From positions 110,109-174,108 of the forward strand of contig QNQO01010665.1 of the NCBI GenBank assembly GCA_003290165.1: a DNA stretch of 64,000 bases, in the 5' to 3' direction. The notes beneath the pieces are model-generated. The model had not been told where the DNA came from and made no database searches. It saw only the letters and a list, made by a program, of their open reading frames with translations. The position numbers and the translations under genes were made by a program. Below, piece after piece: positions 23,901-36,300 of this stretch (positions are counted from its first letter, which is position 1; the number at the start of each line of letters is the position of its first letter). The DNA is from Berberis thunbergii (taxonomy: Eukaryota; Streptophyta; Magnoliopsida; Ranunculales; Berberidaceae).

Positions 23901-26271
23901 TGGGGTGATTTCTTGGGTTCTTCTTTGTAGAAGATTGATTCTCTCTACTGGCGAAATGGAGATCTCAAATTTGTTAGGGACCACATTGAGGGAGGAAGGG
24001 ATAAATGGGTTGGAAGTGGGACAAGGAAATAAGATGCCATAAGTTCCATGCTTAGCAAGCCAGCAGAGGATAATTTTCCTTGTCATGTCTTCTCAAAATT
24101 TTCTTAGAGGATGTATGTTTCTCAAACAGTTGCGTTCTTTATGTGGACATGCTTGTACATACAAAGTTGTATACGATAAACTACGTAACGTGATGATTCT
24201 TGTATGTTGTGTGGGATTGCCGCTGAAAGATTTTAATTTTTTGCATTGTAGTTTGGTGTTTTTTTTTTTTTTTTTTTTTTTTTTTGCATTATAGTTAGGT
24301 GAGAGGGATCTAACATCGTTCCTTTAACATCTTTGTGTGTCATATAAGTGTTTCCTGAAATAGTGTTAGGCTCTTGAGACATTGGAGCAGTAAAAAGTCA
24401 TCTTTGTGGGTCATATAAGTGTTTCCTGAAATAGTGGTAGGCTCTTGAGACGTTGGAGCAGTAAAAAGTCAACGTATTCCCATTGTAGGGCTTCTTTGCT
24501 AGATCATTCCATATGCAATTTGTTGAGTAGTAAAGTTGTGTTATGGAGATGATGGTTCTTTTGTGGCATTGGGGTCTGTCCAGTGCTCTTATGAGAGGAG
24601 TATTCTTCAGGTCTTTGTTTACCATTTTGGAGTCTATGGGTTTGCCATAATCCTCTCTTTTATCAGTAAAATATCTTCAAAGAAAAACGTATAAAATTTA
24701 TCATACTTTTTTTAAAAAAATTAATTGAAGGCTCATGGTTTTTTTTTCAACAAAGTAAAGCATGATATGCAATTATGCTAGAATCCACATTACATTTATT
24801 GGAAGAAGTTTACAATTTTTTATTGATTTTTTATCACATATATTTGATGTAACAGTGGAGAAAATGTGATAACAAATATTCAATGAGGTCTCTGGCCAAG
24901 GATGCACGGATATGGACACGTGCGTCGTGTCGGACACTGACACGACACACCTACTCGGCAATTTTATAAAAACTAGGAATCGTGGACACGTCATATTATT
25001 TTTTTAATAAGTCATAAATATAAATAATAATCTAATAAAGTGCATTCCTAAGTGTCTTGAAGAAGATGACATTGTTGCAAGAAAAAATTAAAGTAGAGAA
25101 GAAGTAGAAGAGAAAAGAAGCAAATGAGAGATAAATAATAAGCAAAGATTAAGAAAAACATAGACTACCTCTATACTTTAGTGACTTTTTGCCCTATTTA
25201 TCTTAAATTGTAATTGAAATAGTCATTCATTTCAAATGGATCAACAACCATTATATTACGTGGTTATTTGCAAACATTTAAAAGTAAAAAATAAAACAAA
25301 GTTGGTTTTCGAGTCTTGAGTGTGTCATGAGTCATGTCCAAGTTTCGAGTGTATCGGAGGCGTGTCTTACATGTTGACCACATTGACCATGTGTCTGATA
25401 CCTGCCGACACGTTGACCAAGTGTCCTACGCGTGTCGAGCGAGTGTCGTGTTTCGGATACATGTCGGACACGGATACGACAAATTTTCGAAGAGTCTATG
25501 CTTCCTTGTCTCTGGCTTTCATTCTAAATTTTGAAAAAAAATGAAAAAAAAATATTTATAAAAAAGGCCCACACACATCTCGATGCACACGTAATCGGTT
25601 GCTGGTTTTTGTGATACACACATTGTGGCTATGTGTTGCCAGTTTTGGACTTGGTGATACAAAATTGCTACAAAGGATATGGATCTCGGACCCTTTGAGG
25701 TTATTTATCCCACCGCCTTCGCTGTTGAAGTGATCAAGTAAATGATTTTTGTTTGTTAGTATCCATACTGTACATCAGTTTTGCCATCTTCAACTTCTTG
25801 TAAGACCAAATGTGATTTATTAGCAGATGAATTATCTTCAAGCTCTTCTAGTGGTAATGCTTCTTGCTGCATATTTTCCTTCATCACTTGCTAAGTTTGG
25901 TGATGATTTTTGTATCTATTGTAGTTTGGATGAAGACGTATTACACATTACCGGGTCATTGATTCCTTCTCACACTGGAAGCATCAAATGGTTGGACAAA
26001 AACAATGAAGAAGTGTCACAATCACAAAGGTTTGAAATGCTGCCCGTTTTTATGTGATTGTGCATTTTTCCCAGCCCTATGTGTGCTGGAAATATAGATG
26101 GAGTTCATTGCTTGCAAAATTTTGCTCAAATTAAAAAAAAACTTGACATACAGGAGTGTCAAGAAGAGGAAACACAGAGAAGGCGAAGGGGATACACAAG
26201 AAGTTAAAGAGGCACTTCAGACCAATCACATTCACTCTAAGAAGTCAAAGAAGCGACGGATTAGTGAATAG
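20953..26271 (+). CDS. RPA43: DNA-directed RNA polymerase I subunit RPA43-like, six coding exons
   Basis: Coding exons 20953-21062, 22259-22410, 23121-23230, 23346-23431, 25925-26029 and 26154-26271, all GT-AG with consistent phases, total 681 nt (226 aa). The N-terminal half (residues 1-88) is the RPB7/RPA43 tip-like domain, including FNELFDGVVLAYEV and ILSGIHPYLGVKLRAKLLLF. Residues about 88-175 form the OB-fold region (GKEFIHVIVLGFSSVSI, HVIKVGSLIRFVVKS, HITGSLIPSHTGSIKWLD). The tail is strongly basic (KKRKH, SKKSKKRR), a probable nuclear/nucleolar signal. RPA43 forms the stalk of RNA polymerase I and contacts the initiation factor Rrn3/TIF-IA. Intron 5 (about 2.5 kb) is enlarged by a hAT-like element and other repeats. 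The telo-box and site II motifs suggest regulation with ribosomal genes. Confidence 0.93.
24329..24470. repeat. 71-bp tandem duplication in RPA43 intron 5
   Basis: 24329-24399 and 24400-24470 are almost identical (atctttgtg.gtcatataagtgtttcctg...gcagtaaaaagtc) with about three differences, so the event is recent. Confidence 0.93.
24897..25508. mobile_element. Non-autonomous hAT-like element in RPA43 intron 5, 612 bp
   Basis: Flanked by a perfect 8-bp duplication TCTCTGGC (24889-24896 and 25509-25516). The ends are CAAGGATGCA and, reversed, CAAGGAAGCA. Sub-terminal regions are rich in gtgtcggacac-type units in both orientations (for example 24920-24945 and 25440-25480). No transposase frame. 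Confidence 0.85.
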
Positions 26272-27413
26272 GTCTCGAGGGAACTGCTTATTTTTCAAGT
26301 ATAAGAGGCCCTCTGAGCCAGGTATGTTCGTCCCATTGGTTCTATTGAGAGGCCTCTATACATGTACTAAATTCTCGGTTCATTTTATGTATTCTCATAG
26401 ATGTACTAAATTATCGGTTCATTTATATCTTTTGTTTAAGAAAAATTTGGTTGCTTACATCCTATGACTAGAAATTTATTTCTTGTTCTCTTTTGACATG
26501 ACACTAAAATTTTGGATTCACTGATATTCAAATCAGAAAGCTGTCTGATTTTGTTGTTTGAGATATGGTCATATGGGTGACCATCTGATGAAAGCATGTA
26601 AGCATAAGCAGTTTGCAATTAATTGAAGATTTAGAAATTTTCTGTGTATCTTATATACATTTAATTCTAGTTCTTGGAATCTATTGTTTGCAATTAATTG
26701 AAAACTTGGAAATTATCCTATATACCTTGTATACATGCAAGTTTTGTTCTTGGAGTCTAGGATAGGAAATCATGAACATTGTTGGTAGGGAGACATATTT
26801 CTGTTTGCTAATTCGTACAATCATATTAACTGTAATGGATCAGAGATTCAGAGTGACATGGTTGCACACTTGAAATGACGATTTTACTGCGTCTTGGTTT
26901 GTTCATAAAGGATATGATTAAAAAAATCTCTAAAGTTACCTTCTTTTTGGTTGAATAGTTTACCTGGCTTAGAAGTTGAAGGTAGAGTAATTTCCCAATA
27001 GTCTGACCACGTCCAAAAAGTTTCAGCTTGTTCAGATGTGTTGTGCTAATTTCTACCTATTGATTTATGAATGAAATTTGATAGCGCTGAACAACTTCGC
27101 CTTTTTTTTTTGGATTATATCACCAGCACAAAATTGAAAGCCATTTCAAAAAACTTCTGTCCAGTTGAATGATTGAATTAAATCATTCAGGAGGCTAGAA
27201 ATAAATTTTGGATGCCTAAGAAGTGTTTTGGATGATTTTGTCTCTATTGGTTTCATGATTTCTTAAAGGTTCTCCAATGGATGGCCCCGAATCCCCAAAA
27301 CATTTGGCATAACAGTAGACTTACTGGTAGAAACCCAAAACCATAAATATATAGGGTGGGAAGTAAACTTCTCCCTATTTTCTCTCATTTTGGGTCTCAA
27401 CACTACTCTCCTT
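26272..27413. other. RPA43 3' UTR and downstream DNA
   Basis: Follows the RPA43 stop. Small tandem duplications occur at about 26360-26425 (atgtactaaatt.tcggttcatt) and 26609-26762 (gtttgcaattaattga). Nothing coding is recognised. Confidence 0.5.
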
Positions 27414-28535
27414 TAGGGATGGGCAAGAATCCCAATCCCGACCAGGACCGGTATGGTCCCGAACCGGGATCCGTCGGTTTATGTTGTTTTTATCTTAGTC
27501 TCGGTCCCAAACCAGTGAAATTGGGACGGAACGGATTTTCACAAATGTTGTCTCGGACTGTTTCGATCCGTCCCGATCACTGTAGCAAGCCCAAACCAAA
27601 GGCCAAGCTCAATTTATTTTGCACGTAAATCGAACCAAAGCCCAACCTTGCTTGCAAAGAGCTAGGGTTTTTATCTTTTCTTCCTCTGTGGTCGTATTCC
27701 TCTCTCAAGCTCTATCAACACAACACAATTGCTTGGAATCCTCTCTATCAACGCAACCATGGCGAAGCAGGTGACAAAAACAACTCTTCCATTTCCTCCT
27801 TTTTCGCCATGGCTATTCACCAGTGTTGTCGCTTGACCTCCCCTGCTTCACCTCTCCCACACATCCTCATCCTCCTCTCACTCAGCCATTCCAATTCGAT
27901 CCAAGACCTCCACAATATTACTGATTGCCTTGCCCTAGCTCCAAAATAGGATGTTTGTAAACGTTAGGTTTTTCATCGATGACCTAATCGATAGCTACAA
28001 AACCTGATCCTCTGCATTTCCAATTTCTCGTTTGTCTCAACTTGTGCTTAGTTGAGTTCATTTTTGTTTCTTGTCCATGCTCATCAACAGTTGAGAGTTC
28101 TTAATGAACATGGAAGCTGAACCACCATTTCAAGAGACCTACAAGACTCTTTTGTTGAACAACAATAAAGAAGACTCCTTCCATGTTGAGAGACTTTGAC
28201 TCATAACATTAACACTCCTGCTTTATCAGAATCAACATCAACAGACTCTCACCACTTCTAGCATTTACCAGCGTAGGTTTTTGTTGATGGGTTGTTGAGA
28301 TGAGTAATTGGCTTGTCACAATTGTTGTTTTTTAATGATGGGTTGTTGAGATGAGTATTGGGTTTTGTTTCTGTTGATTTTTCAGCTTTTTCAGCAGTTC
28401 ATTTTTCAAGGAAGGGGAAAAAAATGGATTGAGATGGCATGGTCTCGTCCCGGGTCTGCCAAAAAAAAATTTGTTGTTCCGGTCCCGTTTCACTGAACTA
28501 GGACAAGCCCAATCCCGGACCGTGCCCACCCCTAC
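27414..28535. mobile_element. Non-autonomous hAT-like element, 1122 bp, carrying gene-like pieces
   Basis: Begins TAGGGATGGGCA and ends TGCCCACCCCTA, flanked by a perfect 8-bp duplication CTCTCCTT (27406-27413 and 28536-28543). The sub-terminal DNA is rich in cccgatcc/ggtcccg units. The interior contains a TSS-like ctagggtttttatc, a CT-rich leader and ATGGCGAAGCAG|GTGACA at 27761, which looks like a captured host 5' exon with a splice donor. A 31-codon frame at 28104-28199 (MNMEAEPPFQETYKTLLL...) may be a second captured piece. No transposase is present. Confidence 0.88.
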
Positions 28536-29569
28536 TCTCCTTAAGAAAAGTCATTCAAAAGGAAACATTTTGGGGTTTGTTGTTGGAGATGCTCCAAAGT
28601 CTTCATAAATTTTAAACTTCTGTCATGAAGGATATATGGCGAATAATTCTTATCCAGAATTCTCTTCTTTCCTGCTTTTGATTGTGCATTGCTTGTAACT
28701 GTCCCAGTTAGTAACTTTCTTGAGTTTGATTAAATGTGGCTCTGAGGGTCATAGGATGCAATCCAAATAGATAGGGGAAAGCTTGATCAGAATTTAGGAT
28801 TGACAGAATTATTGATGTCTTCGTACCAAAACAGTTCATCGCAGCGTCTAAATCAGCCATATTTTCTTAAATGTTTGATTGTATATAGGCCAAGTTTGGA
28901 CTTTGCTAGAAAGGTTTTTGGTTACTCTGGCCTTGATGCATGATGCCCAGCATTTGTGCCGATCCAAGCCAAATCTGAGTACATGGCTGTGTCATGAAGA
29001 ATATTTGGAAGGGTTATTATGCCCATTCATAAGAATCAGCTTTCTCTCAAATCTGAGTCGTTTTTGAATGTTAATTGAAAATTCATTTTATCGGAACCAG
29101 AACTTGAATTTGAGTCGAACCTTTGACATCTCTAAGTCTGCCAAACATAAGCTTGCAAGGCCTGCGCCCTCTTGCTTGCTCGCAAATTCGATTCCAATGC
29201 CTCCACATTGTATTGTATGATCTCGCCAACTTCCTCAATTGTATTACAACCTCAGATCAGCTGGAAGGTTGTTAACACATCTTTGTCTGATCAACCAACC
29301 TTCTCAAGGTACAAAATACTCCATGTACTTACTGATCAAGACCCACCCTTCAAATGATATCTTCTTCAGTCAAGTCCATCTGATTACCTCCCCACCTAAT
29401 TCATCAATCTCTTTGATCTTTCTGATGATTGAAGCGAAGAAATCTTATCAAAAGTCCATGATTTCTATCATTAGGCCACAAATTTGACCAATCTTTTGCT
29501 TAAAAGATTTCATTTGGGGTCCTCCAAATACTCGAGTCTACCAGCTCTAATACCACAGCTAAGATGGGC
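28536..29569. other. Intergenic DNA, right part possibly a decayed retrotransposon 5' region (minus)
   Basis: No gene recognised. On the minus strand around 29562-29540 the text tggtattagagctggta resembles the initiator-Met tRNA primer-binding region (usual TGGTATCAGAGC), followed by a frame with stops that is reminiscent of a gag start. This is weak evidence for a truncated minus-strand LTR element. Confidence 0.35.
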
Positions 29570-29599
29570 CAAATGTCAAAGATGTAGAACATTAAGTTA

Positions 29600-29890
29600 C
29601 TAACCCTAAGTATTTCTTAATTGATATTACATAAATAAGCTAAGATTTGTCATTTTAAATCAATCATTTTTAACAGATTTGGGGGAGTATTAAATACATA
29701 TTTCTCTTCGCGCCATCTACTACTTATGATTGGTTTAGCATAATACATATTAAGTTATTCTTAATTGATATTATATAAAATAAGGAAAGATTTGGCATTT
29801 TAAATCAATCATTTTCAACAGATTTAGGGGACTATTAAGTACATAATTCTCTTTGCGCCATCTACTACTTGTGATTAGGTCGGCATAATA
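29600..29890. repeat. 145-bp tandem duplication, two diverged copies
   Basis: Shared blocks tcttaattgatatta, ttttaaatcaatcattttcaaca-like and gcgccatctactactt recur 145 bp apart. Confidence 0.8.
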
Positions 29891-29980
29891 CATATTACGC
29901 TACTATATTTTATCATGTTAACTATGATAATAGAGACATCGTGAGGCGATCATTCTTTTATTCCCATGTTATCAACTTAT

Positions 29981-30580
29981 CATTGGGATTATCAAGTCAC
30001 AAAAGCTATAATTATGAAATGAAGCTGAATTAAAAATGTCAAAAATTGAGAAAACAAATATCCGAATTTATTAGGAAACAAAGTAATTTCCTGTTATTTC
30101 TTTAGTTTGTTGATAAACAATTACACATATTATATCTATTATGTAGTGGGATATGGTATTACAACTTATTTGAATCATTGGGATTATATCAAGTCACCAA
30201 AGCTAACAACTTTGAAATAAACTGAATTAAATATGTCAAATTATGAGAAAAAAAATCCATAGATACTATGAACCAAAATAATTTTCCATTATTTCTGTAT
30301 TTTGTTGATAAATAATGACACTTCATATATCTATCTAGAACCTTTCTACGCAGCCTGGGGGAGAGAGCATTGATTAGCACCTGGGGAGGGTGTTCAGCCC
30401 GTGAGTGCCAACTCTACCCTTCTCTCCATCCAAATCCCTGGAGAGAGGGGTAGAGTTGACACTCATGTGTTGGATACCCTTCCCAGGCACAAGGACCAGG
30501 CTGAGTAGATTTTTTCGTGTGTCTACTATGTAATAGGGTATTACATTATAACTGATTTGAAAATTAATTGAATGTTTTGT
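29981..30580. repeat. 196-bp tandem duplication, second copy split by a foldback element
   Basis: Copy 1 is 29981-30176. Copy 2 starts 30177 and runs to 30334, is interrupted by 30335-30521, then resumes at 30522 (tctactatgtaatagggta against tctattatgtagtggg in copy 1). Confidence 0.8.
30335..30521. mobile_element. 187-bp foldback MITE inserted in a tandem repeat
   Basis: The arms ttctacgcagcctgg and ccaggctgagtagat pair; inner arms gggtagagttg and caactctaccc pair as well. Copy 1 of the surrounding 196-bp tandem repeat supplies the uninterrupted site. The flanking bases TCTAT (30330-30334) and TCTAC (30522-30526) may be a 5-bp duplication with one change. It is unrelated in sequence to the 9-bp-duplication MITE family. 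Confidence 0.75.
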
Positions 30581-32608
30581 TTTAACCCAAAAAAGTTGGG
30601 GTTTGGTATGAGGTTACTATAAGCATATCTCTGCCAATAACTTTATATTATTCCACCAAGTTTTTGAAGCTATATAGGTGAGGGGCTGATTAGAATAATA
30701 TTAGGGACACTCCATATGTGGAATAATCATTAAGGTATGGAGTCTCTTTCAATACCATCTCACATATTCCTTGGCTTTTTCATCAATTAAAACTATTTAT
30801 TTTCATTTTTGAGTGATAGAAGTTCAGGTTGGTGAGTGATTTTTTCTCTTTCCATGCATGTGTTTGCATGCCTAGTTTATTCTCATAATACCAATCAAGC
30901 TATAAGAGCCAAAAATTTCCCTCTAATCCGGCCTTATAACATGTTCCTTAGTCTCTTTGGGAAAAAAAAATGGTCTCCATATCGTCTTTTCTAAGCTCTG
31001 CTTGTTATTGGTCTTCAAGTACAGAGAGAGCTTTTTAGAATCTTTGTTTGGTTCACCTTTTATGGTCTGACCCACATCTTCCACTTCTCTTGTTTATACA
31101 AAACATAAAACCACCCTTTGAAATTATTGACAAAACCCACAGTTATATTCAGATGAGATTTGGAAGATCATGAAATAGAGTTTAAAATGAACAAGTAGGA
31201 AGTATTATTTGCAGTTTGAAGTCAGTCTTGAATGATTAATGGTGGTTTGGTTTTTTGACTACACCGTTTGTATGATTATTTTTGTGAAGAGGTCAGAACA
31301 TACAATATGTTATCAATATGAAATCTAAAGATCAGAGTAATGGCTGGATTTATGTGGCCGTCAGTCTCGTGAACCCAAATAATTATATAGATGATTAGAG
31401 AAGACGTATTTTGCATCCATAGGTGAATAATTTTATTCTCGTTGAGATCATTGTTTGCATCATGAAATGCATTTCTTAGACTTTGATGCTAGCTTGAGTG
31501 AAGTGCTGATAAAAAGCTTGATAATAACATGTATTATTCGTTAGTATTCAACTGTGCATTATTATCTGTATAGGTTCATGCAGGCGAGGGGCTCTATTTC
31601 ATTCAAAAGAACTTGTTAAAGCCTTTTTTGCCTTCCTATATTTCATAGATCACTCTCAAATGATCAAGCTAATTATTCCTTTAACATTGCTTAGATGACG
31701 TAGTTTAGGAGTCTTTAAAAACCTTGTTAGTCTTTTGATTATTATATTTATATGGATGTTTAAGTAATTGAAGAACTCTGATCAGATCACCATTAAACTA
31801 GTTAGTCCTTTATCGATGCTCAGATAACGCAGCTTACGTTTTAATACTCCAAAAAACTCTGCATTATTATAGTTTTAAGAGTAGATGTTTAGTGTGATTA
31901 GGACCTAAAAGTGCTCCAAGAATTCTGCACTGTCACTGGACAGTTTAGGAGTTTTGATCATGTGGAAGCTTACATGAATCACATTGTCATTTATCTTGAT
32001 TGCCCATGATTAGTGTGACATTGATAGCTTAACTGAAACTCTTATGTAATCACAGTAACGAACAAACGTGTACTCATCAACGAAGACATTTGGTAATAAT
32101 ATAGAGTTGGGTCATTGTATATATGGTTGTTGCAAAACAATCCTTAAGGGCCCATACCATTCAATTTTGTTTAGACTTCGAATTGAGTGTTTATCGTTTC
32201 TAAGTTGTCTAGTGTGATTAGGACCTAAAGCGCAATTAAGCCAGCAGTTGCTCCACGAATCCTGTACTGTCACTCAACAGTCTGGAGTTGTAGTCATCTG
32301 GAACCTTAGGTGCAACACACTGTCCTTTACCTTATTATTATGCTATTAGTGATATGATAGCTTAACTGAAACTAATCACCAAATGCTTATCAAACATAAA
32401 TAATTGGAAAAAGTATAATAATAAGTAAAAGTACTGGATTTTATACACCCTCCCTGTAAAAATATAATAATATTCACTTAAGTTTTTTTTTTTTTTTTAA
32501 ATTCCTTAACTCCTCTCATTTTAACTGCCACAGTAAGATTGGAACTTGACTGACCTGTAATTTCATCTGTCACTGTTATACCACAAACTGGGCTGCTCAT
32601 TTACTCTT
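30522..32608. other. AT-rich intergenic DNA
   Basis: After the tail of the tandem repeat no gene, RNA or element end is recognised. Two diverged copies of a short block (gtgtgattaggacctaaa, near 31892 and 32213) point to an old duplication of roughly 320 bp spacing. Confidence 0.45.
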
Positions 32609-32800
32609 GAGCAATTCTAAATGTCGAGGATTTGGGCGAGGAAAACAGCGAGGGAAATGAGGTGGACGGGGTGGAAACCGTCCATCCTCCTCGGTTGACT
32701 TTCCACGCGCACATCCCGAGGAGGATGGACGGTTTCCACCCGTCCACCTCATTTCCCTCGCTGTTTTCCTCGCCCAAATCCTCGACATTTAGAATTTTCC
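32609..32800. mobile_element. Hairpin MITE, copy 2 of the Mutator-type family (best preserved)
   Basis: 192 bp, flanked by a perfect 9-bp duplication TTTACTCTT (32600-32608 and 32801-32809). The arms are nearly perfect: aattctaaatgtcgagga at the left and its complement at the right, then cgaggaaaacagcgaggg and its complement. The loop is only about 20-30 nt, so a transcript would form a long stable hairpin. Confidence 0.95.
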
Positions 32801-35800
32801 TTTACTCTTATCACCTTGCATGATTGATTGGCAAAACAAATATATGACTGGACTATGTATGATAACTGTGCATGAACTAATTACAAATCATCATAAAGTC
32901 TCTCTGTACTCTGTACTCTGTACTCTGTACAGATACACAACATGGCTGTTGATGAGTGTACGGACTCCACTCCTCACCTTGGAAATATTGAACAGCCAAG
33001 TTGTTCTACACAAATATTTTTTCATCTCACTCTCTCACTTGTATGATTTGAGGTCTTCTGGTTTGGATAAGTTGATCTGGCAACACTGTTTTTGTCTTGA
33101 GAAAAACACCCATAGACTCTTCTGACTCCTCATCTTCTTCTCTCAGCAATATTCTGGGGGTGGGTACCTTTTAATCCTTTGGGATAGGGTCCGGTTGGTT
33201 GCTTGGAAAATAGGTAGGTAGGAAAATTGAAACTGTTTTTGATTTTGATGTCTCCCTTTTAGATTTGGATTCTTATGAATAATGGAAAAACAATTTTATG
33301 GATAATCAATTTTTTGTTACAGCGAAAATTTGCATCCAATTCTATGGGTGCTCTCCAAAAGCTTGTCTATATAAATTTTACGTAATTCAGGGCATGCAAT
33401 TTTTTTAAAAATACCCCAAAAATGTGCTTATTTTCCACTGCTTTTGATCTCAAAAGCTTCATATAGAAACAATGAGTATGTAAAGAGTTTGATTACATGT
33501 TTCAACTTCAATGCAGAAGAGTGGAAGTCCTTATTATGATTGTGTTAATCACTATGGATAAATGTAGGGTTAAATAGTGTGATATAAAGTTGTTTCAAAT
33601 GCTTTTTAGCTTCTTTGATGTGTGATTATGTGTGTCATTCTCCATCAAATTAATGTAGCTAGGATGTTAAGTACGATAATTTTAGGGTTTGGACCCGTAC
33701 TTTGGTTCTTTTTGACAGGTGATATTTGATTACCTCCTACGTTGGAAGGTTGATATAAGTCTTCATCTTCAATCTTAATCATGCATGACTATGTTGATCA
33801 CTATTAGAGTAGAAATGTTGGAGACATTTTTTCTATTAGGGTTGGTACTTTGATGAACCTATATAGGAAAATCTTGTGATAGTACATTTGTCGATGTTTT
33901 TATATAATATGCGTGTCAGCGCGATGACGGTGATTAGAAACATGGTTGGAATCAAAATTTGCAATTTACTTTATTTGACGATGAGGACTACATCTATGTT
34001 TCCTGTTGAGATTAATATATCGTTCGATTGATGATTATTTTATGAAATGTGAACAGAATTAGAAAACATTTTTTGACCAAGAGGAACTCATTGAAAAGAA
34101 AATAACTCTTATACTTCAGAATTTCAATTATCTGCTGATCAGTGTAGCTGTTATGATTAATGATTGGAGAACATGTAGTTTGGAGTTTGAAGTCTGAAAT
34201 GAAGAACAGCTTAAATATTATTGATCATCTGTTTGATTGTTTATTAGGATCAAATGTCAATCTAACTTCAGATGGTGACTTGAACGTTCTCTTCAACTAC
34301 ACCAATTTGTATTATTTGAAGGGTTAGAGAAATGCGCTTATAGCTTATCTTAAGGGCTTTAACACAAGAATGTTTTATGGCAAAATATGCTCGTTTGTAT
34401 TTTATTTTATTTTATTTTAGTTTTCGGTAAAACAAGGAGATTATTATTGAAAGGACGAAGAAAAGAAAATTACACAAGGTGTAATCCTAAAGCAAAAACT
34501 ACCAAGACATCATGAACATGTAAAAAAAAATCCCTAAAAATATTATATTCCTTACTCATTATCCACAATAATTCTATAATATTCAAAGAAACAACGTGCT
34601 CTGATTTATTAAGCCCTTCTATTTCTCTCCTTCCAAACTTAACAGTAATCACATTGGGAATCTTATGCCACAACCATTTAATGATAGGAGGGGATAAGTC
34701 CGAGACCACCAACTTAACCGGTCCAAAGGTTGTTGAATTAATTGGGGAAAGAAATGCGGTGACACAATTTGTTGATTCTCTAAAGGTTGGTGAATTTAGT
34801 CCAAAAATTAATGAGACTATTTTTAACAAGTTAAGACAAGTGTTCAAAATTCTCTTTTAAAATGCAACAACTATATATATATAAGTATTATTTGAATAGT
34901 CTATTTATTAAAGTAACATCTCTTTAAGCATATGGTTACGATCTTTAATTATTAATTTCTTTTGGCCTATTCACTACTTTAGTGACACATAACCACCTTA
35001 ATTTTCATAATAAAATGCTTAAAAACATGCCCGAGGCAACAAAAACAAAAGCTTTGTTTTAATAAAAATTATTATTTAGTCGACATTCAATGGGATTGAA
35101 CTGTACTAACACAAGCACTCGTGTTTAGTGTTAAGAAAAAACAATTAGACAGTTAAGGCTGTGGTGATTTAACCTCAACGTCTTGAGTTTAATACTCATC
35201 ATTTACTTTCTTAACCAACATTTCATGATATTAAAGTTAGCCGAACTTACCATTTTATGCTAATCAGCTTGGTTCTAATTCAAACAACTGATTACAAAAT
35301 AATAACAATGGTCAAGTTGCAAATCTAGTAGCAACTCTAGCTTGGAGCATCAATCAGCTAAGTGATAATGACGAAGAACATATGAGGTATTAGCGCGATA
35401 AGTGGCCTTGACTGAAATTAATTAGCAACATGAGCATGATCGATAAAGAGCTTAATCTATAACCAGATCATGGTACAACAAAGTATGAATACAATGTACT
35501 GTTGCTCTCTATGGGGGAACACATGTCCTCTTCACAATTAATTAGAGTCACTAATCTAACATTAAGGGTTTAAATAATTAGTTAGATCAATCTAATAGTC
35601 TCTGAGATGGATGTCCTTATACTCTGCATGTCTCAAAATTCCTATTCTTAATCATGTGCAATCTCTCCAATGATCTACCATGTTCTTGGTAATTTGCGTT
35701 TCATTATCGTTCTTGGTAAGTTGCATCTTTAATTTGTGTTATAACAGTAATATAGACTTAGGAGAAAACGAGCTGGATTTTTATAGGATATCATAACCTA

Positions 35801-36112
35801 TCAATAAGGTGTGATCTACATGTCAACATCACAAGAAAGTAACTATGTCGTCAGCGGGTCTCAAACCTAGGACATGGGAGATAAACTCACACAGTCTTAA
35901 TCACTCGATCATAACACCATTGACTACTTTCACAATTATTGCCAATACGCCTTTTGTTTTTAGGGTCTGTTTATTTGATTGTACAGAAAATAGACGTGAT
36001 AATTAAAATTGCATTCGTGAATTTGATTTTGAGGCTTTTGTTTTTAGGGTCTGTTTATTTTGTTATACAAAAAATTAATTTTTTATCAGTAAATAGACAA
36101 TCAAACAACAAA
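32801..36112. other. AT-rich intergenic DNA
   Basis: No gene family recognised in any frame. 32900-32932 has a ctctgtact short tandem repeat. The 125-codon minus frame at 34847-34470 lacks any family resemblance I can support; it may be transposon debris. Confidence 0.45.
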
Positions 36113-36300
36113 TAGAAATTCTAAATGTTGAGGAAGTGGGCGAGGAAACGAGCGAGGGAGGAAGGTGGCGGAGTGGGGACCGTTCACCTTCCTCGGGATG
36201 CATGGCGTTGATTTTTGTGCACTCATCTCGAGGGAGGTGAACGGTCCTCATCCCGCCACCTCCCTCCCCTTGCTCGTTTCCTCGCCATGTATAACTGCTC
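36113..36300. mobile_element. Hairpin MITE, copy 3 of the Mutator-type family
   Basis: 188 bp, flanked by a perfect 9-bp duplication AACAACAAA (36104-36112 and 36301-36309). The arms contain accgttcacctt and its complement; the outer end aattctaaatgttgagg matches copy 2. The right end has drifted (ccatgtataactgctc). Confidence 0.92.

Larger units (their letters stand above)
23432..25924 (+). other. RPA43 intron 5 with repeats
   Basis: This 2493-bp intron holds a poly-T run (about 24258-24285), the 71-bp tandem pair at 24329-24470 and the hAT-like element at 24897-25508. No exon was recognised between 23432 and 25924, and the flanking coding exons join in phase. Confidence 0.75.

Noticed and set aside
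34470..34847. 125-codon minus-strand frame as a gene
   Set aside because: No motif, no start context and overlapping frame on the other strand; possibly transposon debris.
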